From DASQEH01 sp038239485 (GTDB lineage: Bacteria > Actinomycetota > Actinomycetes > Propionibacteriales > Nocardioidaceae), in contig JBBSET010000025.1 of assembly GCA_038239485.1 (NCBI GenBank), positions 1-52,059 of the forward strand: a stretch of DNA of 52,059 bases, given 5' to 3'. Made by a program: the position numbers and the translations under genes. The notes under the pieces are model-generated. The model worked only from the letters and a program-made list of their open reading frames with translations, was not told the DNA's origin and did not search any database. The first letter of the stretch is position 1; each line of letters starts with the position of its first letter. Positions 1 through 8,840 of this stretch are shown piece after piece.

Positions 1-1
1 C

Positions 2-1150
2 ACCTCGGCGCTCGACCCGGCGGCCGCTGAGGAGGCGCTCGCCGCCGTGGTGCGGCTCGTACACGACCTCGGCATCACGGTGCTGGCCGCGGAGCACCGC
101 CTCGAGCGGATCGTCGAGTATGCCGACACGCTGGTTGTCGTCGACACCGTCGCCGGCATACCTGGCCTGGTCACGGCCGGTCCGCCCGCGCAGATGCTGC
201 TCGACGCGCCGCTCGCGCCGCCGGTGGTGCAGCTCGGTCTGTTGAGCGGCTGGCGTCCGCTGCCGTTGTCGGTTCGTGACGCGCGCCGGTCCGCGAGCGG
301 GCTGCGCGGGCGGCTGGCGGGGGTCACGCCGCTCGTTCGTGTGCCCGAGTCGCCGGGGAGCCCGACCGACGGCCTGGTCGCCCGATCGGTCGTGGTCCGA
401 TACCGCGACACCGCCGCAGTCGCCGGCGTCGACCTGGACTGTGCACCGGGCGAGATCGTCGCGGTGATGGGACGCAACGGGTCGGGCAAGTCGTCGCTCC
501 TGTGGGCACTGCAGGGCACTGGTCGTCGTAGCGGCGGCTCTGTCGCGATCCGGGGGAAGGATCCGGCCACGATGTCGCGCACCGACGCGGCCGGCTTCGT
601 CGCGCTCGTCCCCCAGCAGGCGATCGACCTGCTGTACCACGACTCGGTCGACGCCGAGTGCGCCGCCGCCGACCGGGCCGCCCGCGTCCGCGCCGGAACC
701 GCGCGAGAGCTGTTCGACCGGCTTCTGGACGCCTCCTCGCTATCCGGGGACAGCCATCCCCGCGATCTGTCCGACGGGCAGCGGATGGCACTGGCGTTGG
801 CGGTCCAGCTCAGCCAGCAGCCGCGGGTGGTTCTGCTCGACGAGCCGACCCGCGGGCTCGACTACACCGCGAAGGCCGGGCTGCGGGCGGTGCTCGGCTC
901 GTTGGCGGCCGGCGGCTGCGCGGTCGTCGTCGCCACCCACGACGTGGAGTTCGTCGCGCAGGCCGCTCATCGGGTGGTGGTGCTCGCCGAGGGTGAGGTT
1001 GTCACGTCCGCCCCGACCGCCCAGGCGCTGGCGGGGTCTCCGGTCTTCGCGCCGCAGGTGGCGAAGGTGATGGCACCGCAGGAGTGGCTGACCGTCGAGC
1101 AGGTCGCCGAGGGGCTGGCCCGGTCGGGCGAGCGGGTCGGTCATGGCTGA
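2..1150 (+). CDS. ECF transporter ATPase, two fused ATP-binding domains (5' partial)
   Basis: The reading frame is open from base 2, so the gene begins outside the window; 382 residues are visible. The first visible residues (TSALDPAAAEE) are the end of Walker B and the D-loop of a first ABC ATPase domain, followed by the H-loop (AEHRLER). A second complete ATPase domain follows: Walker A GRNGSGKSS near base 469, signature LSDGQ near 768 and Walker B VVLLDEPTRGLD near 829, with an H-loop ATHD. Two ATPases in one chain are typical of energy-coupling factor importers for vitamins or metals. The stop overlaps the start of the S-component gene by 8 nt, so the two are translationally coupled. The T component is presumably upstream. 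The substrate cannot be told from this chain. Confidence 0.9.
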   Translation, partial: TSALDPAAAEEALAAVVRLVHDLGITVLAAEHRLERIVEYADTLVVVDTVAGIPGLVTAGPPAQMLLDAPLAPPVVQLGLLSGWRPLPLSVRDARRSASGLRGRLAGVTPLVRVPESPGSPTDGLVARSVVVRYRDTAAVAGVDLDCAPGEIVAVMGRNGSGKSSLLWALQGTGRRSGGSVAIRGKDPATMSRTDAAGFVALVPQQAIDLLYHDSVDAECAAADRAARVRAGTARELFDRLLDASSLSGDSHPRDLSDGQRMALALAVQLSQQPRVVLLDEPTRGLDYTAKAGLRAVLGSLAAGGCAVVVATHDVEFVAQAAHRVVVLAEGEVVTSAPTAQALAGSPVFAPQVAKVMAPQEWLTVEQVAEGLARSGERVGHG

Positions 1151-2021
1151 CTCGGCGTCCGTCGCCGTCGGGCCGGTGGCGCCCTCGGACCGACGGGCCC
1201 GCTCGGTCCCGCTGCAGATCGGTCGTCGCACCGGGCTGGTCCTGCTGCTCGCGACGATCGCCGGAGCGGTGATGTTCTGCTGGCCACTGTTCGTCCGGGC
1301 GGGCGCCGATCCAGTCGGGCATACCTCCGATGCGCCGTTCGTCTTCGTGCTCGTCCTGCCGTTCGTGGTGGCCATCGTGCTGGCTTCCTTCGCAGAGGGT
1401 GGCATGGACTCCAAGACGCTGGCGATGCTCGGCGTGCTGTCGGCCGTCAATGCGGCGTTGCGGCCGCTCGGCGCAGGGGTGGCCGGGATCGAGACGGTCT
1501 TCTTCCTGCTGGTGCTGGCCGGGCGAGTGTTCGGCCCGGGCTTCGGCTTCGTGCTGGGGTGTACGTCGCTGTTCGCGTCCGCACTGCTGACCGCCGGCGT
1601 CGGCCCGTGGCTGCCCTTCCAGATGCTGGCCGCCGCCTGGATCGGGCTGGGGGCGGGGCTGCTGCCGAGGCGGGTGCAAGGGCGGGCCGAGGTCGTGATG
1701 CTTGTCGGCTACGGGATAGTCGCCGCCTACGTGTTCGGTGCCCTGATGAACCTCTGGTTCTGGCCGTACTCGGTGGGGCCCGGCACGAGCGTGTCGTTCG
1801 TGCCCGGCGCTCCGGTGCTGGAGAACCTGCGCCGGTTCGTGCTCTTCTCCGTCACCTCGTCGTCACTCGGCTGGGATACCGGTCGCGCGATCACCAACAG
1901 TGTCGCCATCGTCCTTCTCGGTCCTGCGGTGCTCGCCACGCTTCGGCGCGCCTCCCGGCGAGCTTCCTTCGGGGCCGTCGCCACCTTCGCCGAGGCGCGA
2001 AAGGGGGGTGGCGACCGCTAA
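1143..2021 (+). CDS. ECF transporter S component (substrate-binding membrane protein)
   Basis: A 292-residue integral membrane protein with about six hydrophobic segments (near residues 30-50, 60-80, 85-105, 112-132, 140-160 and 180-200). The segment containing GPWLPFQML recalls S components of actinobacterial ECF importers. It would bind the imported vitamin or metal and dock on the T subunit driven by the double ATPase encoded just upstream, whose stop it overlaps by 8 nt. Cobalamin (CbrT-like) or a thiamine precursor are possible substrates, but no residue decides this and no riboswitch is visible inside the window. The C-terminal 30 residues are basic and probably cytoplasmic. The stop codon overlaps the convergent paaK stop by 4 nt. 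Confidence 0.82.
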   Translation: MADSASVAVGPVAPSDRRARSVPLQIGRRTGLVLLLATIAGAVMFCWPLFVRAGADPVGHTSDAPFVFVLVLPFVVAIVLASFAEGGMDSKTLAMLGVLSAVNAALRPLGAGVAGIETVFFLLVLAGRVFGPGFGFVLGCTSLFASALLTAGVGPWLPFQMLAAAWIGLGAGLLPRRVQGRAEVVMLVGYGIVAAYVFGALMNLWFWPYSVGPGTSVSFVPGAPVLENLRRFVLFSVTSSSLGWDTGRAITNSVAIVLLGPAVLATLRRASRRASFGAVATFAEARKGGGDR

Positions 2022-3340
2022 CCGGGACGAAGCTGCGTACGCCGGTCGTCGATGCGCTTGGCCTTGCCCAGCGAACGTTCGAGCGCATACGGCTCGACCA
2101 CCTCGACGGCCACGGTGACGCCGACCAGATCCTTGACCAGCCCAGCCAGCCGGTCCGCCAGTGCGGCCCTGGCGGCTTTCGTCAGACCCGGCTCGTGGGC
2201 CTCGACGCAGACCGTCAGCTCGTCGAGGCGATCCGGGCGGGTCAGCACACAGATGTAGTGCGGGGTGAGGCCGGCCACCTTGAGCAGCTGTTCCTCGATC
2301 TGGGTCGGGAAGACATTGACGCCACGCACGATCATCATGTCGTCGCTGCGGCCGGTGACCTTCTCCATCCGCCGGTACGCCGGCCTGGCCGTACCGGGCA
2401 GCAGTCTGGTCAGGTCGCGCGTGCGGTACCGGATCACGGGCATCGCCTGCTTGGTGAGCGACGTCAACACCAGCTCACCCGGCTCGCCGTCGTCGACCAC
2501 CTCCCTGGTCACCGGGTCGATCACCTCGGGGTAGAAGTGGTCCTCCCAGATGTGCAGCCCGTCCTTCGTCTCGACGCACTCCTGCGCGACGCCGGGCCCG
2601 ATCACCTCACTGAGCCCGTAGATGTCGACGGCATGCAGGTCGCACCGCCGTTCGATCTCGCTGCGCATCCGGTCGGTCCACGGCTCGGCGCCGAAGATCC
2701 CGATCTCCAGCGAGCACGCGGCCGGGTCGAGCCCCTGCCGCTCCATCTCGTCGATGATGGCCAGGAAGTATGACGGGGTCACCATGATGATGCGCGGCTC
2801 GAAGTCGGCGATGAGCTGGACCTGTCGTTCGGTCATCCCCCCGCTCATCGGGACCACCGTGCAGCCGAGCCGCTCAGCGCCGTAGTGGGCCCCGAGCCCG
2901 CCGGTGAACAGCCCGTAGCCGTAGGCGATGTGCACCAGGTCGCCGCGCCGCCCGCCCGCCGCCCGGATCGACCGCGCGACCACGTCGGCCCACATGCTGA
3001 CGTCGGCGGCGGTGTATCCGACCACCGTCGGCCGGCCGGTCGTACCGCTCGACGCGTGCACGCGGACGACATCACCGCGCGGCGCCGCGAACATGCCGAA
3101 AGGGTAGTTGTCGCGCAGGTCGGCCTTCGTCGTCAGCGGGAACCGCGCGAGGTCGGCAAGGCTGGCGAGGTCGTCGGGGTGGACGCCGGCCGCGTCGAAG
3201 GCGCGCCGGTAGTGCGGGACACGCTCGTAGACGCGGCCCAGGGTCGCCCTGAGGCTGCTGAGCTGCAGGGCGCGCAGAGCGCCCAGCCCGAGCCGCTCGG
3301 TGTCGTCCCAGAGGTCCTCGGCGGTCGACAGGTCACGCAT
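2018..3340 (-). CDS. paaK: phenylacetate--CoA ligase
   Basis: A 440-residue adenylate-forming ligase, the usual length for PaaK. The ATP-binding P-loop reads ASSGTTGRPTVVGYT, and the family motifs AYGYGLFTGGLGAHYGAE, YGLSEVIGPG and YRTRDL are present; the C-terminal AMP-binding domain (VFPTQIEEQLL) ends the chain. It activates phenylacetate to phenylacetyl-CoA, the entry step of the phenylacetate pathway. The start overlaps the end of paaI by 8 nt, and the GNAT gene lies before that, giving a minus-strand operon GNAT-paaI-paaK. paaN is divergent. The epoxidase subunits (paaABCDE) are not in the window, so the pathway is split or extends elsewhere. Confidence 0.93.
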   Translation of the reverse strand: MRDLSTAEDLWDDTERLGLGALRALQLSSLRATLGRVYERVPHYRRAFDAAGVHPDDLASLADLARFPLTTKADLRDNYPFGMFAAPRGDVVRVHASSGTTGRPTVVGYTAADVSMWADVVARSIRAAGGRRGDLVHIAYGYGLFTGGLGAHYGAERLGCTVVPMSGGMTERQVQLIADFEPRIIMVTPSYFLAIIDEMERQGLDPAACSLEIGIFGAEPWTDRMRSEIERRCDLHAVDIYGLSEVIGPGVAQECVETKDGLHIWEDHFYPEVIDPVTREVVDDGEPGELVLTSLTKQAMPVIRYRTRDLTRLLPGTARPAYRRMEKVTGRSDDMMIVRGVNVFPTQIEEQLLKVAGLTPHYICVLTRPDRLDELTVCVEAHEPGLTKAARAALADRLAGLVKDLVGVTVAVEVVEPYALERSLGKAKRIDDRRTQLRPG

Positions 3341-3764
3341 CGCCGACGACCGGCCCGCCGATGTTGCGGCACCGGCCGCGGAACTCGGCGATCACCTGCC
3401 CGTCTCGGCTCACAGTGATGTCGTAGATCCCGTTGCGGCCGAAGCGGTGTCGCTCGACACCCTGGGCCACCAGCACGTCACCGGCGTGGGCAGGTGCCGC
3501 GAAGATGATGTCGCACGCCTGGGCGACGCTGCGCTCGTTGCGCGAGTTGCAGGCGACCGCGAAGGCCGAGTCGGCCAGCGAGAAGATGAAGCCGCCGTGA
3601 GCGGTGCCGTGGCCGTTCGTCATGTCGTCGCGGACCGGCATGGAGATCGTCGCCCGGCCGGCGCTGACCGCCACGAGTGTCATGCCGAGCCCCCGCGAGG
3701 CCGGGTCGTCGCGCCAGAGCGCGTCCGCGCAGCGCTCGGCGAGCTCGTCGGGACTTTCGCTCAC
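3333..3764 (-). CDS. paaI: hydroxyphenylacetyl-CoA thioesterase PaaI
   Basis: A 143-residue single hotdog-fold protein. The motif NGHGTAHGGFIFSLADSAFA holds the conserved HGG turn and the catalytic acidic residue of the PaaI family. PaaI hydrolyses phenylacetyl-CoA derivatives that would trap CoA when the epoxidase or ring-opening steps stall. It sits between the acetyltransferase gene (4-nt overlap) and paaK (8-nt overlap), so all three are probably one transcript. Length and motif match the family well. Confidence 0.9.
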   Translation of the reverse strand: MSESPDELAERCADALWRDDPASRGLGMTLVAVSAGRATISMPVRDDMTNGHGTAHGGFIFSLADSAFAVACNSRNERSVAQACDIIFAAPAHAGDVLVAQGVERHRFGRNGIYDITVSRDGQVIAEFRGRCRNIGGPVVGDA

Positions 3765-4237
3765 AGCTGCTTCTCCAGCATCACGACCTGCTGTCCGCTG
3801 GGCTGCTCGAGATGGCCGATCTCGGCGTACCCGCGTCCGCTGTGGAAGGCCAGCGAGACGGTGTTGGGCGGTCTCGAGTACACCTCGCAGACCATCCGGC
3901 CGTGCTCGGCGGCGACCTTCTCGAGTGCGTCGTAGAGCGCCGACGCGATGCCCCGCCGGCGGAACTCAGCACCCACGACGATGCGGTCGAGGTAGAGGAA
4001 GTCGGCGAACCGCTCGGCATGCCAGCGGTAGTTGATGGACCGGTACGCCGCCCCGGGGGCATCGGCCAACGCGAAGGCCGCCACTTGCCCCTCGACCACG
4101 CACACCAGCGCCTCGGCGACCATCGCGCGGCGAGCCGCCAGCGAGTCCTCGTCGAGCGGGCTGGTCGCGTCGACGGCGGCCTCGTTGAGTGCAAGGACCG
4201 CCGCGACATCGGCGTCGCTGAGGCTCCGAATCTCCAT
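3761..4237 (-). CDS. GNAT family N-acetyltransferase
   Basis: A 158-residue protein with a GNAT fold: the acetyl-CoA pyrophosphate loop is seen in VVGAEFRRRGIASALYDALE, preceded by the strand FADFLYLDRIVV. It begins MEIRSLSDADVAAVLALNEAAV, typical of the N-terminus of small-molecule or peptide acetyltransferases. It is the first gene of the minus-strand paa operon and overlaps paaI by 4 nt. Its acceptor substrate is unknown and no catalytic function in phenylacetate breakdown is established for it. Similar GNATs are found as passengers in actinobacterial operons. Confidence 0.85.
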   Translation of the reverse strand: MEIRSLSDADVAAVLALNEAAVDATSPLDEDSLAARRAMVAEALVCVVEGQVAAFALADAPGAAYRSINYRWHAERFADFLYLDRIVVGAEFRRRGIASALYDALEKVAAEHGRMVCEVYSRPPNTVSLAFHSGRGYAEIGHLEQPSGQQVVMLEKQL

Positions 4238-4264
4238 TCGGGCACTCTCTCACGGCGCCACTTA

Positions 4265-4300
4265 TGACACAATGAGTTCTGACTTGTCACAAACTGTCAC
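4265..4300. promoter_or_regulatory. repeats in the divergent GNAT-paaI-paaK / paaN promoter region
   Basis: The 118 bp between the two divergent units is less GC-rich than its surroundings and holds TGTCAC twice (4285-4290 and 4295-4300), one helical turn apart, and TGACAC at 4265-4270. These could be half-sites for a pathway regulator such as a TetR- or GntR-type phenylacetate repressor. No regulator gene is adjacent. The call is inferred from repeat spacing only. Confidence 0.35.
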
Positions 4301-4355
4301 AGCCAAGAGAAACAGGCACTGTCCGTCCAGCATCCCGTTCCGGAGGCTCCACCCG

Positions 4356-6035
4356 ATGTCGCTCGCCGACGAGCTGTTCACCCGTCACCAGGCCAGGCTC
4401 GACGAGGCGGTCGCGGCCACCCGGCTCCGCGGCTACTACAGCGCATTTCCCGAGTCGCCGAGCCCTAAGGTCTACGGCGAGAGCGCGGCCGGTCAGGGTT
4501 CGGATGCCTTCCGTGCGCAGCTCGACAAGCCGTTCGCCCTCGCCACCCCCGGCGCCGAGGGCGTCGTCTCGACCGAGAGGTCGCCGTTCGGGCTGCCTCT
4601 CGACGTGCGCTATCCGCGGGTCGGACCTGACGGCATACCCGCGCTGATGGCCGCTGCGACAGCGGGCATGACCGCCTGGCGTGACGCCGGGGTCGAGTGC
4701 CGAGTCGGCGTCGGGCTGGAGATCCTCGCCCGGCTGCACGCCAGGATCTTCGAGCTCGCCAACGCCGTGATGCATACCTCCGGACAGGCCTTCGTGATGG
4801 CCTTCCAGGCGGGTGGGGCGCACGCCCTCGACCGGGCGCTGGAGTCGATCGCGTACTCCTATGCCGAGATGACGCGCGTCCCTCCCACGGCCATCTGGGA
4901 GAAACCGGCTCGAGGCGGCCCGATCCGGATGGAGAAGACCTTCACGGTGGTGCCGCGGGGCGTCGCGCTGGTCGTCGGCTGCAACACCTTCCCCACGTGG
5001 AACTCGTGGCCGGGCCTGTTCGCGTCGTTCGTCACCGGCAACCCCGTCGTCGTCAAGCCGCATCCGGGCGCCGTCCTCCCGCTGGCGATCACGGTCCAGG
5101 TATGCCGCGAAGTGCTGGCTGGGGCCGGCTACGACCCCAACCTCGTCACCTTGGCCGCCGAGGACCCCGCCGACGGGATCGCGGCGCTGCTGGCGGTGCG
5201 GCCCGAGGTCAGGCTCGTCGACTTCACCGGCTCCAACACGTTCGGCGAGTGGTTGGAGGCCAACGCCCGGCAGGCGGTCGTCTTCACCGAGAAGGCCGGC
5301 GTCAACGCGATCGTCATCGACTCGACCGACTCGATGTCAGGCATGTGCTTCAACATCGCCTTCTCACTCGCGCTGTACACCGGGCAGATGTGCACCGCAC
5401 CGCAGAACCTCCTCGTCCCAGCCGGCGGCATCGAGACCGACGAGGGCCACAAAGGGCCCGATGAGGTCGTCGACGGCATCGCCGCCGCGCTGGCGACGCT
5501 CGTCGGCGACGACGCTCGGGCCGTCGAGCTGCTCGGCGGGGTCGTGAACGACGGCGTCCTCGACCGGTTGTCGGCGATCGGCTCCGGCGCCGGGAAGGTG
5601 GCCATCGAGTCCAGAGCCGTGGTCCACCCCGCCTTCGCCGACGCCGTGGTGCGCACTCCGACGGTCCTTCGCGTGGACGCTGTGGACCGCGCGAGCTACG
5701 AGCAGGAGTGCTTCGGCCCGGTCAGCTACCTGATCGCAACCTCCTCGACCGACGAGGCGATCGAGATCTTCCGTGAGACCGTCCGCGAGCACGGCGCGAT
5801 GACGGCCGCCGTCTACTCGACCAGCCCCGCGGTCGTCGCGTCGATGCGGACGGCTGCTCTCGACGTCGGCGTGGCGCTGAGCGAGAACCTCACCGGTCAG
5901 GTCTTCGTCAACCAGAGCGCCGCGTTCAGCGACTTCCACGGGACCGGCGCGAACCCGGCCGCCAACGCAACGTATACCGACGGTGCCTACGTGGCCAGTC
6001 GCTTCCGCTTCGTCCAGTCCCGCCGACACATCTGA
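4356..6035 (+). CDS. paaN: phenylacetic acid degradation protein PaaN (aldehyde dehydrogenase family)
   Basis: I place the start at ATG 4356 because GGAGG lies at 4342-4346 and the product (559 residues, MSLADELFTRHQ) then has the usual PaaN length; the open frame continues upstream to 4032 but through the divergent promoter. The chain carries the aldehyde dehydrogenase fold, with the general base region FTEKAGVN and the catalytic cysteine in YTGQMCTAPQN. Proteins of this subfamily are encoded with paa genes and are thought to oxidise the semialdehyde formed on ring opening of oxepin-CoA; unlike PaaZ of enteric bacteria there is no fused hydratase domain. It is divergent from the paaI-paaK operon. 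Confidence 0.9.
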   Translation: MSLADELFTRHQARLDEAVAATRLRGYYSAFPESPSPKVYGESAAGQGSDAFRAQLDKPFALATPGAEGVVSTERSPFGLPLDVRYPRVGPDGIPALMAAATAGMTAWRDAGVECRVGVGLEILARLHARIFELANAVMHTSGQAFVMAFQAGGAHALDRALESIAYSYAEMTRVPPTAIWEKPARGGPIRMEKTFTVVPRGVALVVGCNTFPTWNSWPGLFASFVTGNPVVVKPHPGAVLPLAITVQVCREVLAGAGYDPNLVTLAAEDPADGIAALLAVRPEVRLVDFTGSNTFGEWLEANARQAVVFTEKAGVNAIVIDSTDSMSGMCFNIAFSLALYTGQMCTAPQNLLVPAGGIETDEGHKGPDEVVDGIAAALATLVGDDARAVELLGGVVNDGVLDRLSAIGSGAGKVAIESRAVVHPAFADAVVRTPTVLRVDAVDRASYEQECFGPVSYLIATSSTDEAIEIFRETVREHGAMTAAVYSTSPAVVASMRTAALDVGVALSENLTGQVFVNQSAAFSDFHGTGANPAANATYTDGAYVASRFRFVQSRRHI

Positions 6036-6084
6036 GCCGGCTCGGGCGGCGGATCGCATGGTAGAGCTGAACAGGCGACGCTGG

Positions 6085-6297
6085 TAGAATATGTCGTAGC
6101 CAAGGCGCCGCACCCTTCAGTACCCCCTTTCGTACCTCGGAGCGGTCGCCTTTTCTTGTGCCCGTCAGCGGTGTGCGACCTCATGGTCGTTCGGCCTCGT
6201 ATCGGGTGCGTGAGCGCCCCAACCGGCTCACCGACCCGCGCCGAGCCGCGAGGTCGGGTCGGGGCGTGCCCGACAAGCTGTACGGAGAATCCTCGAC
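6085..6297 (+). promoter_or_regulatory. promoter and structured 5' leader of the DEAD-box helicase gene
   Basis: A -10-like TAGAAT lies at 6085-6090, placing transcription start near 6097. A hairpin follows at once: AAGGCGCCGC (6102-6111) pairs with GCGG-T-CGCCTT (6142-6152), ten base pairs with one bulged T, and ends in TTTTC (6151-6155), like an intrinsic terminator. Inside it GTAC (6119-6122) can pair with GTAC (6131-6134). Two further stems follow: GTGAGC/GCTCAC (6210-6215 with 6226-6231) and GACCCG/CGGGTC (6233-6238 with 6255-6260). Together these make a roughly 200-nt leader resembling an attenuator or cold-responsive UTR. No -35 box is clear. Confidence 0.5.
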
Positions 6298-8013
6298 GTG
6301 ACCGTCGACCATGCCCGCACCACCGACCGACCAGCAGACCCGTCCTTCGCCCAGCTGGGCCTTCCCGCCGCCCTGGTGAAGGCGCTCGCCCGAGCCAAGA
6401 TCACCTCGCCGACGCCCGTACAGGCCGCTGTCATTCCCGACGCCATCGCCGGGCGCGACGTCCTCGGTCGCGCGGCGACAGGCTCGGGCAAGACGCTCGC
6501 CTTCGGTCTCCCGATCCTGATCAGGCTCGCCGGCTCACGCAGCAAACCGATGTCACCGCGCGCCCTGATCGTCGTCCCGACCCGCGAGCTGGCGGGTCAG
6601 GTGCGCAGCTCGCTCGAGCCGATGGCCGACGCGATCGGCCTGCGGATCGCGACGGTGTACGGCGGCACCCCCTACGACAAGCAGATCAAGCGCCTCCGCG
6701 CGGGCGTCGACATCGTGGTGGCGACTCCTGGCCGCCTGCAGGACCTGATCAGCCGTGGTTCCTGTCGGCTGGACCGGGTCGAGGTCACCGTGCTCGACGA
6801 GGCCGACCACCTCTGCGATCTGGGCTTCTTCCCTGCCGTCAGCGAGATCGTCTCGATGACGCCACGGACCGGCCAGCGGATGCTCCTTTCGGCCACCCTC
6901 GACGGCGACGTCGACAAGCTGGTCCGGGGGCACCTCAGCGACGCCGTCACGCATGACTGCGATCCCGGCTCCGATATCCCCGAGATGCAGCACCACGTGC
7001 TCGTCACGGGTCCGCACAACAAGCTCGAGTCGACAGCCGCCCTGTTGCGGGCCAACCCGCGCTCGATCGTCTTCACCCGGACACGCATCGGTGCCACCAC
7101 GCTGGCCGCGGATCTCGCCGGACTGGGCGTCACCACTGTCGACCTGCACGGGAGCCTGACGCAGGGGGCGCGAGAGCGCAACCTCCGGAAGTTCCGCTCC
7201 GGCCAGGCTGACGTCGTGGTCGCCACCGATGTCGCTGCCCGGGGTATCCACGTCGACGGCGTCAGCCTCGTCGTGCACTACGACGCGCCCAGCGAGCGCA
7301 AGGCCTACCTCCACCGCAGCGGCCGGACGGCGAGGGCGGGTCACTCCGGCGCTGTCGTGACGATGACGACCGAGCGTCACGTCGCTGCCATCACCCGGCT
7401 GCAGAAATCCGTCGGCGTCACTGCCTTGCACCATGACGCCCGGACAGCGCCCCAGCCGATGACCGCCGAGTCGCTGGCCGCGAACGGCGTGCCGGCCCTC
7501 GAGGCGAGATCGGTCGGTCAGTCCGCGACGAGCGGGCATACCTACAAGGGCTCGCGTCATGGCACTGCGGCCGGCCGCACCCGCGTGGCACCTGTTCGCA
7601 GCGGATACGCCGGTCGTGGTACGACGCCCGCGCGGTCCGCCGACCGCAATGGGTCAGTGGGCCGGGGCCGTTCGACCGCGGGATCCAGCCAGTCCACCGA
7701 CCGGGGTCGCCCGGTCGGCCACGTCCGGGTGGTCGCACGGGCGGACCGGACCCGTGTAGACGAGCCCCGAGCGGCTGGGGAGTCCTACCCTGCCCGAGAG
7801 GCGCGCACATCCAGGCCCGCGCGCAGGGAGGTCGCCGGCTCGCCGGAGCGCGTTCGCCGCGAGGACCGCCCGGGCCGCAAGGCCGACGTGACCGGCCGCC
7901 CCAGCAACAGGCCGACGCGAACCGCGGGCGCACCTGCCGCCAAGGGCGGCAAGGCCAAGGTCAAGAAGGCGCGCTGGACCGCCAGCGAGCGTCGGGCAGC
8001 CGCCAAACGCTAG
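6298..8013 (+). CDS. DEAD-box ATP-dependent RNA helicase
   Basis: A 571-residue RhlE/CsdA-like RNA helicase, starting at GTG 6298. Motifs in order: Q motif (ITSPTPVQ), motif I ATGSGKT, Ia PTRELA, Ib TPGR, II as DEAD (VLDEADHL), III SAT, then the second RecA domain with IV (SIVFTRT), V (ATDVAARGIH) and VI (HRSGRTARAG). Residues beyond about 390 form a long, low-complexity, Arg/Gly/Ser-rich tail ending in a Lys-rich stretch, probably for RNA binding. Such proteins unwind structured RNA in ribosome assembly and mRNA decay and are often cold-induced. The long structured leader before it suggests post-transcriptional control. Confidence 0.95.
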   Translation: MTVDHARTTDRPADPSFAQLGLPAALVKALARAKITSPTPVQAAVIPDAIAGRDVLGRAATGSGKTLAFGLPILIRLAGSRSKPMSPRALIVVPTRELAGQVRSSLEPMADAIGLRIATVYGGTPYDKQIKRLRAGVDIVVATPGRLQDLISRGSCRLDRVEVTVLDEADHLCDLGFFPAVSEIVSMTPRTGQRMLLSATLDGDVDKLVRGHLSDAVTHDCDPGSDIPEMQHHVLVTGPHNKLESTAALLRANPRSIVFTRTRIGATTLAADLAGLGVTTVDLHGSLTQGARERNLRKFRSGQADVVVATDVAARGIHVDGVSLVVHYDAPSERKAYLHRSGRTARAGHSGAVVTMTTERHVAAITRLQKSVGVTALHHDARTAPQPMTAESLAANGVPALEARSVGQSATSGHTYKGSRHGTAAGRTRVAPVRSGYAGRGTTPARSADRNGSVGRGRSTAGSSQSTDRGRPVGHVRVVARADRTRVDEPRAAGESYPAREARTSRPARREVAGSPERVRREDRPGRKADVTGRPSNRPTRTAGAPAAKGGKAKVKKARWTASERRAAAKR

Positions 8014-8043
8014 CCGGGCGACGCGCGACACCTGACCGGGCTG

Positions 8044-8060
8044 GACCGCTCGCAGCGGTC
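8044..8060 (+). terminator. hairpin after the helicase gene
   Basis: GACCGCT and AGCGGTC form a perfect 7-bp stem around a 3-nt loop, 30 nt after the helicase stop codon. There is no T-run, as is common for actinobacterial terminators, so this is a candidate only. Confidence 0.5.
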
Positions 8061-8132
8061 GACACGCGAAGCGGTACTGGCGCGCCCTCTGCGCGCAACG
8101 TTGGTGTCACACGCGGGTCCTACGCTCAGCGC

Positions 8133-8840
8133 ATGACCCTGCAGAAGTGGGAGCGGAGCACCAACTGGCCGCTCACCGTGATGGCCGTGGTGTTCCTCGG
8201 CTGCTACGCGTGGCCGATCCTCCAACCCACTCTCAACGGTTCGGTCGTTCACACGCTCTCGGCCGTTAGCATCGCGATCTGGGTCGCGTTCGCAGTGGAC
8301 TACCTGGCCAGCGGCTACCTCGCCGACAACCGGGTGGAGTACGCGAAGAGGCACATCCCTGAGCTGGCGATGCTGATCTTGCCTGTGCTCCGACCCCTGC
8401 GGGCGTTGCGGGTGATGCTGGCACTTCGGGCCGTCAACCGCAGCGCAACGATGAAGTTCCGTGGCCAAGCCACCATCTACGTCGCGGGCGCGGTGCCGCT
8501 GCTGGTGTTCGTTGCATCCTTGTCGATCCTCAATGCCGAGCGGACGAACGCTGACGCCAACATCCGGTCCTACGGCGATGCTCTGTGGTGGGCGTGCACG
8601 ACCATCACCACGGTGGGGTACGGGGACAAGTACCCGGTGACCACGGAGGGCCGCTTTATCGCCGTCACGCTCATGGTCGCCGGCATCGCCCTGCTCGGTG
8701 TCGTGACGGCCGCGCTCGCGTCCTGGTTCGTCGAGCGGATCGGGCGGGTCGAGGCGGCGGAGGCCCAGACGCAGCGCGATCTCGACGTCGTGCTGGCGGA
8801 GCTCCGCGCGCTGCGCGAAGAGGTCAACGAGACGACCTGA
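8133..8840 (+). CDS. voltage-gated-type potassium channel
   Basis: A 235-residue membrane protein with the potassium selectivity filter TTVGYGD preceded by a pore helix (DALWWACTTIT). Upstream are voltage-sensor-like helices, including an S4-like segment with regularly spaced arginines (RPLRALRVMLALRAVNR). The C-terminus (from about residue 205) is acidic and heptad-rich, likely a cytoplasmic tetramerisation coiled coil. It lacks an RCK/TrkA domain. Homotetramers would conduct K+ across the cell membrane. No Shine-Dalgarno is seen; TACGCT at 8121-8126 lies 6 nt before the ATG, fitting a leaderless mRNA. Confidence 0.92.
   Translation: MTLQKWERSTNWPLTVMAVVFLGCYAWPILQPTLNGSVVHTLSAVSIAIWVAFAVDYLASGYLADNRVEYAKRHIPELAMLILPVLRPLRALRVMLALRAVNRSATMKFRGQATIYVAGAVPLLVFVASLSILNAERTNADANIRSYGDALWWACTTITTVGYGDKYPVTTEGRFIAVTLMVAGIALLGVVTAALASWFVERIGRVEAAEAQTQRDLDVVLAELRALREEVNETT

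Noticed and set aside
1559..2773. Plus-strand ORF of 404 residues bridging the S component and paaK
   Set aside because: It covers two genes with clear function in other frames and has no recognisable domain or ribosome site.
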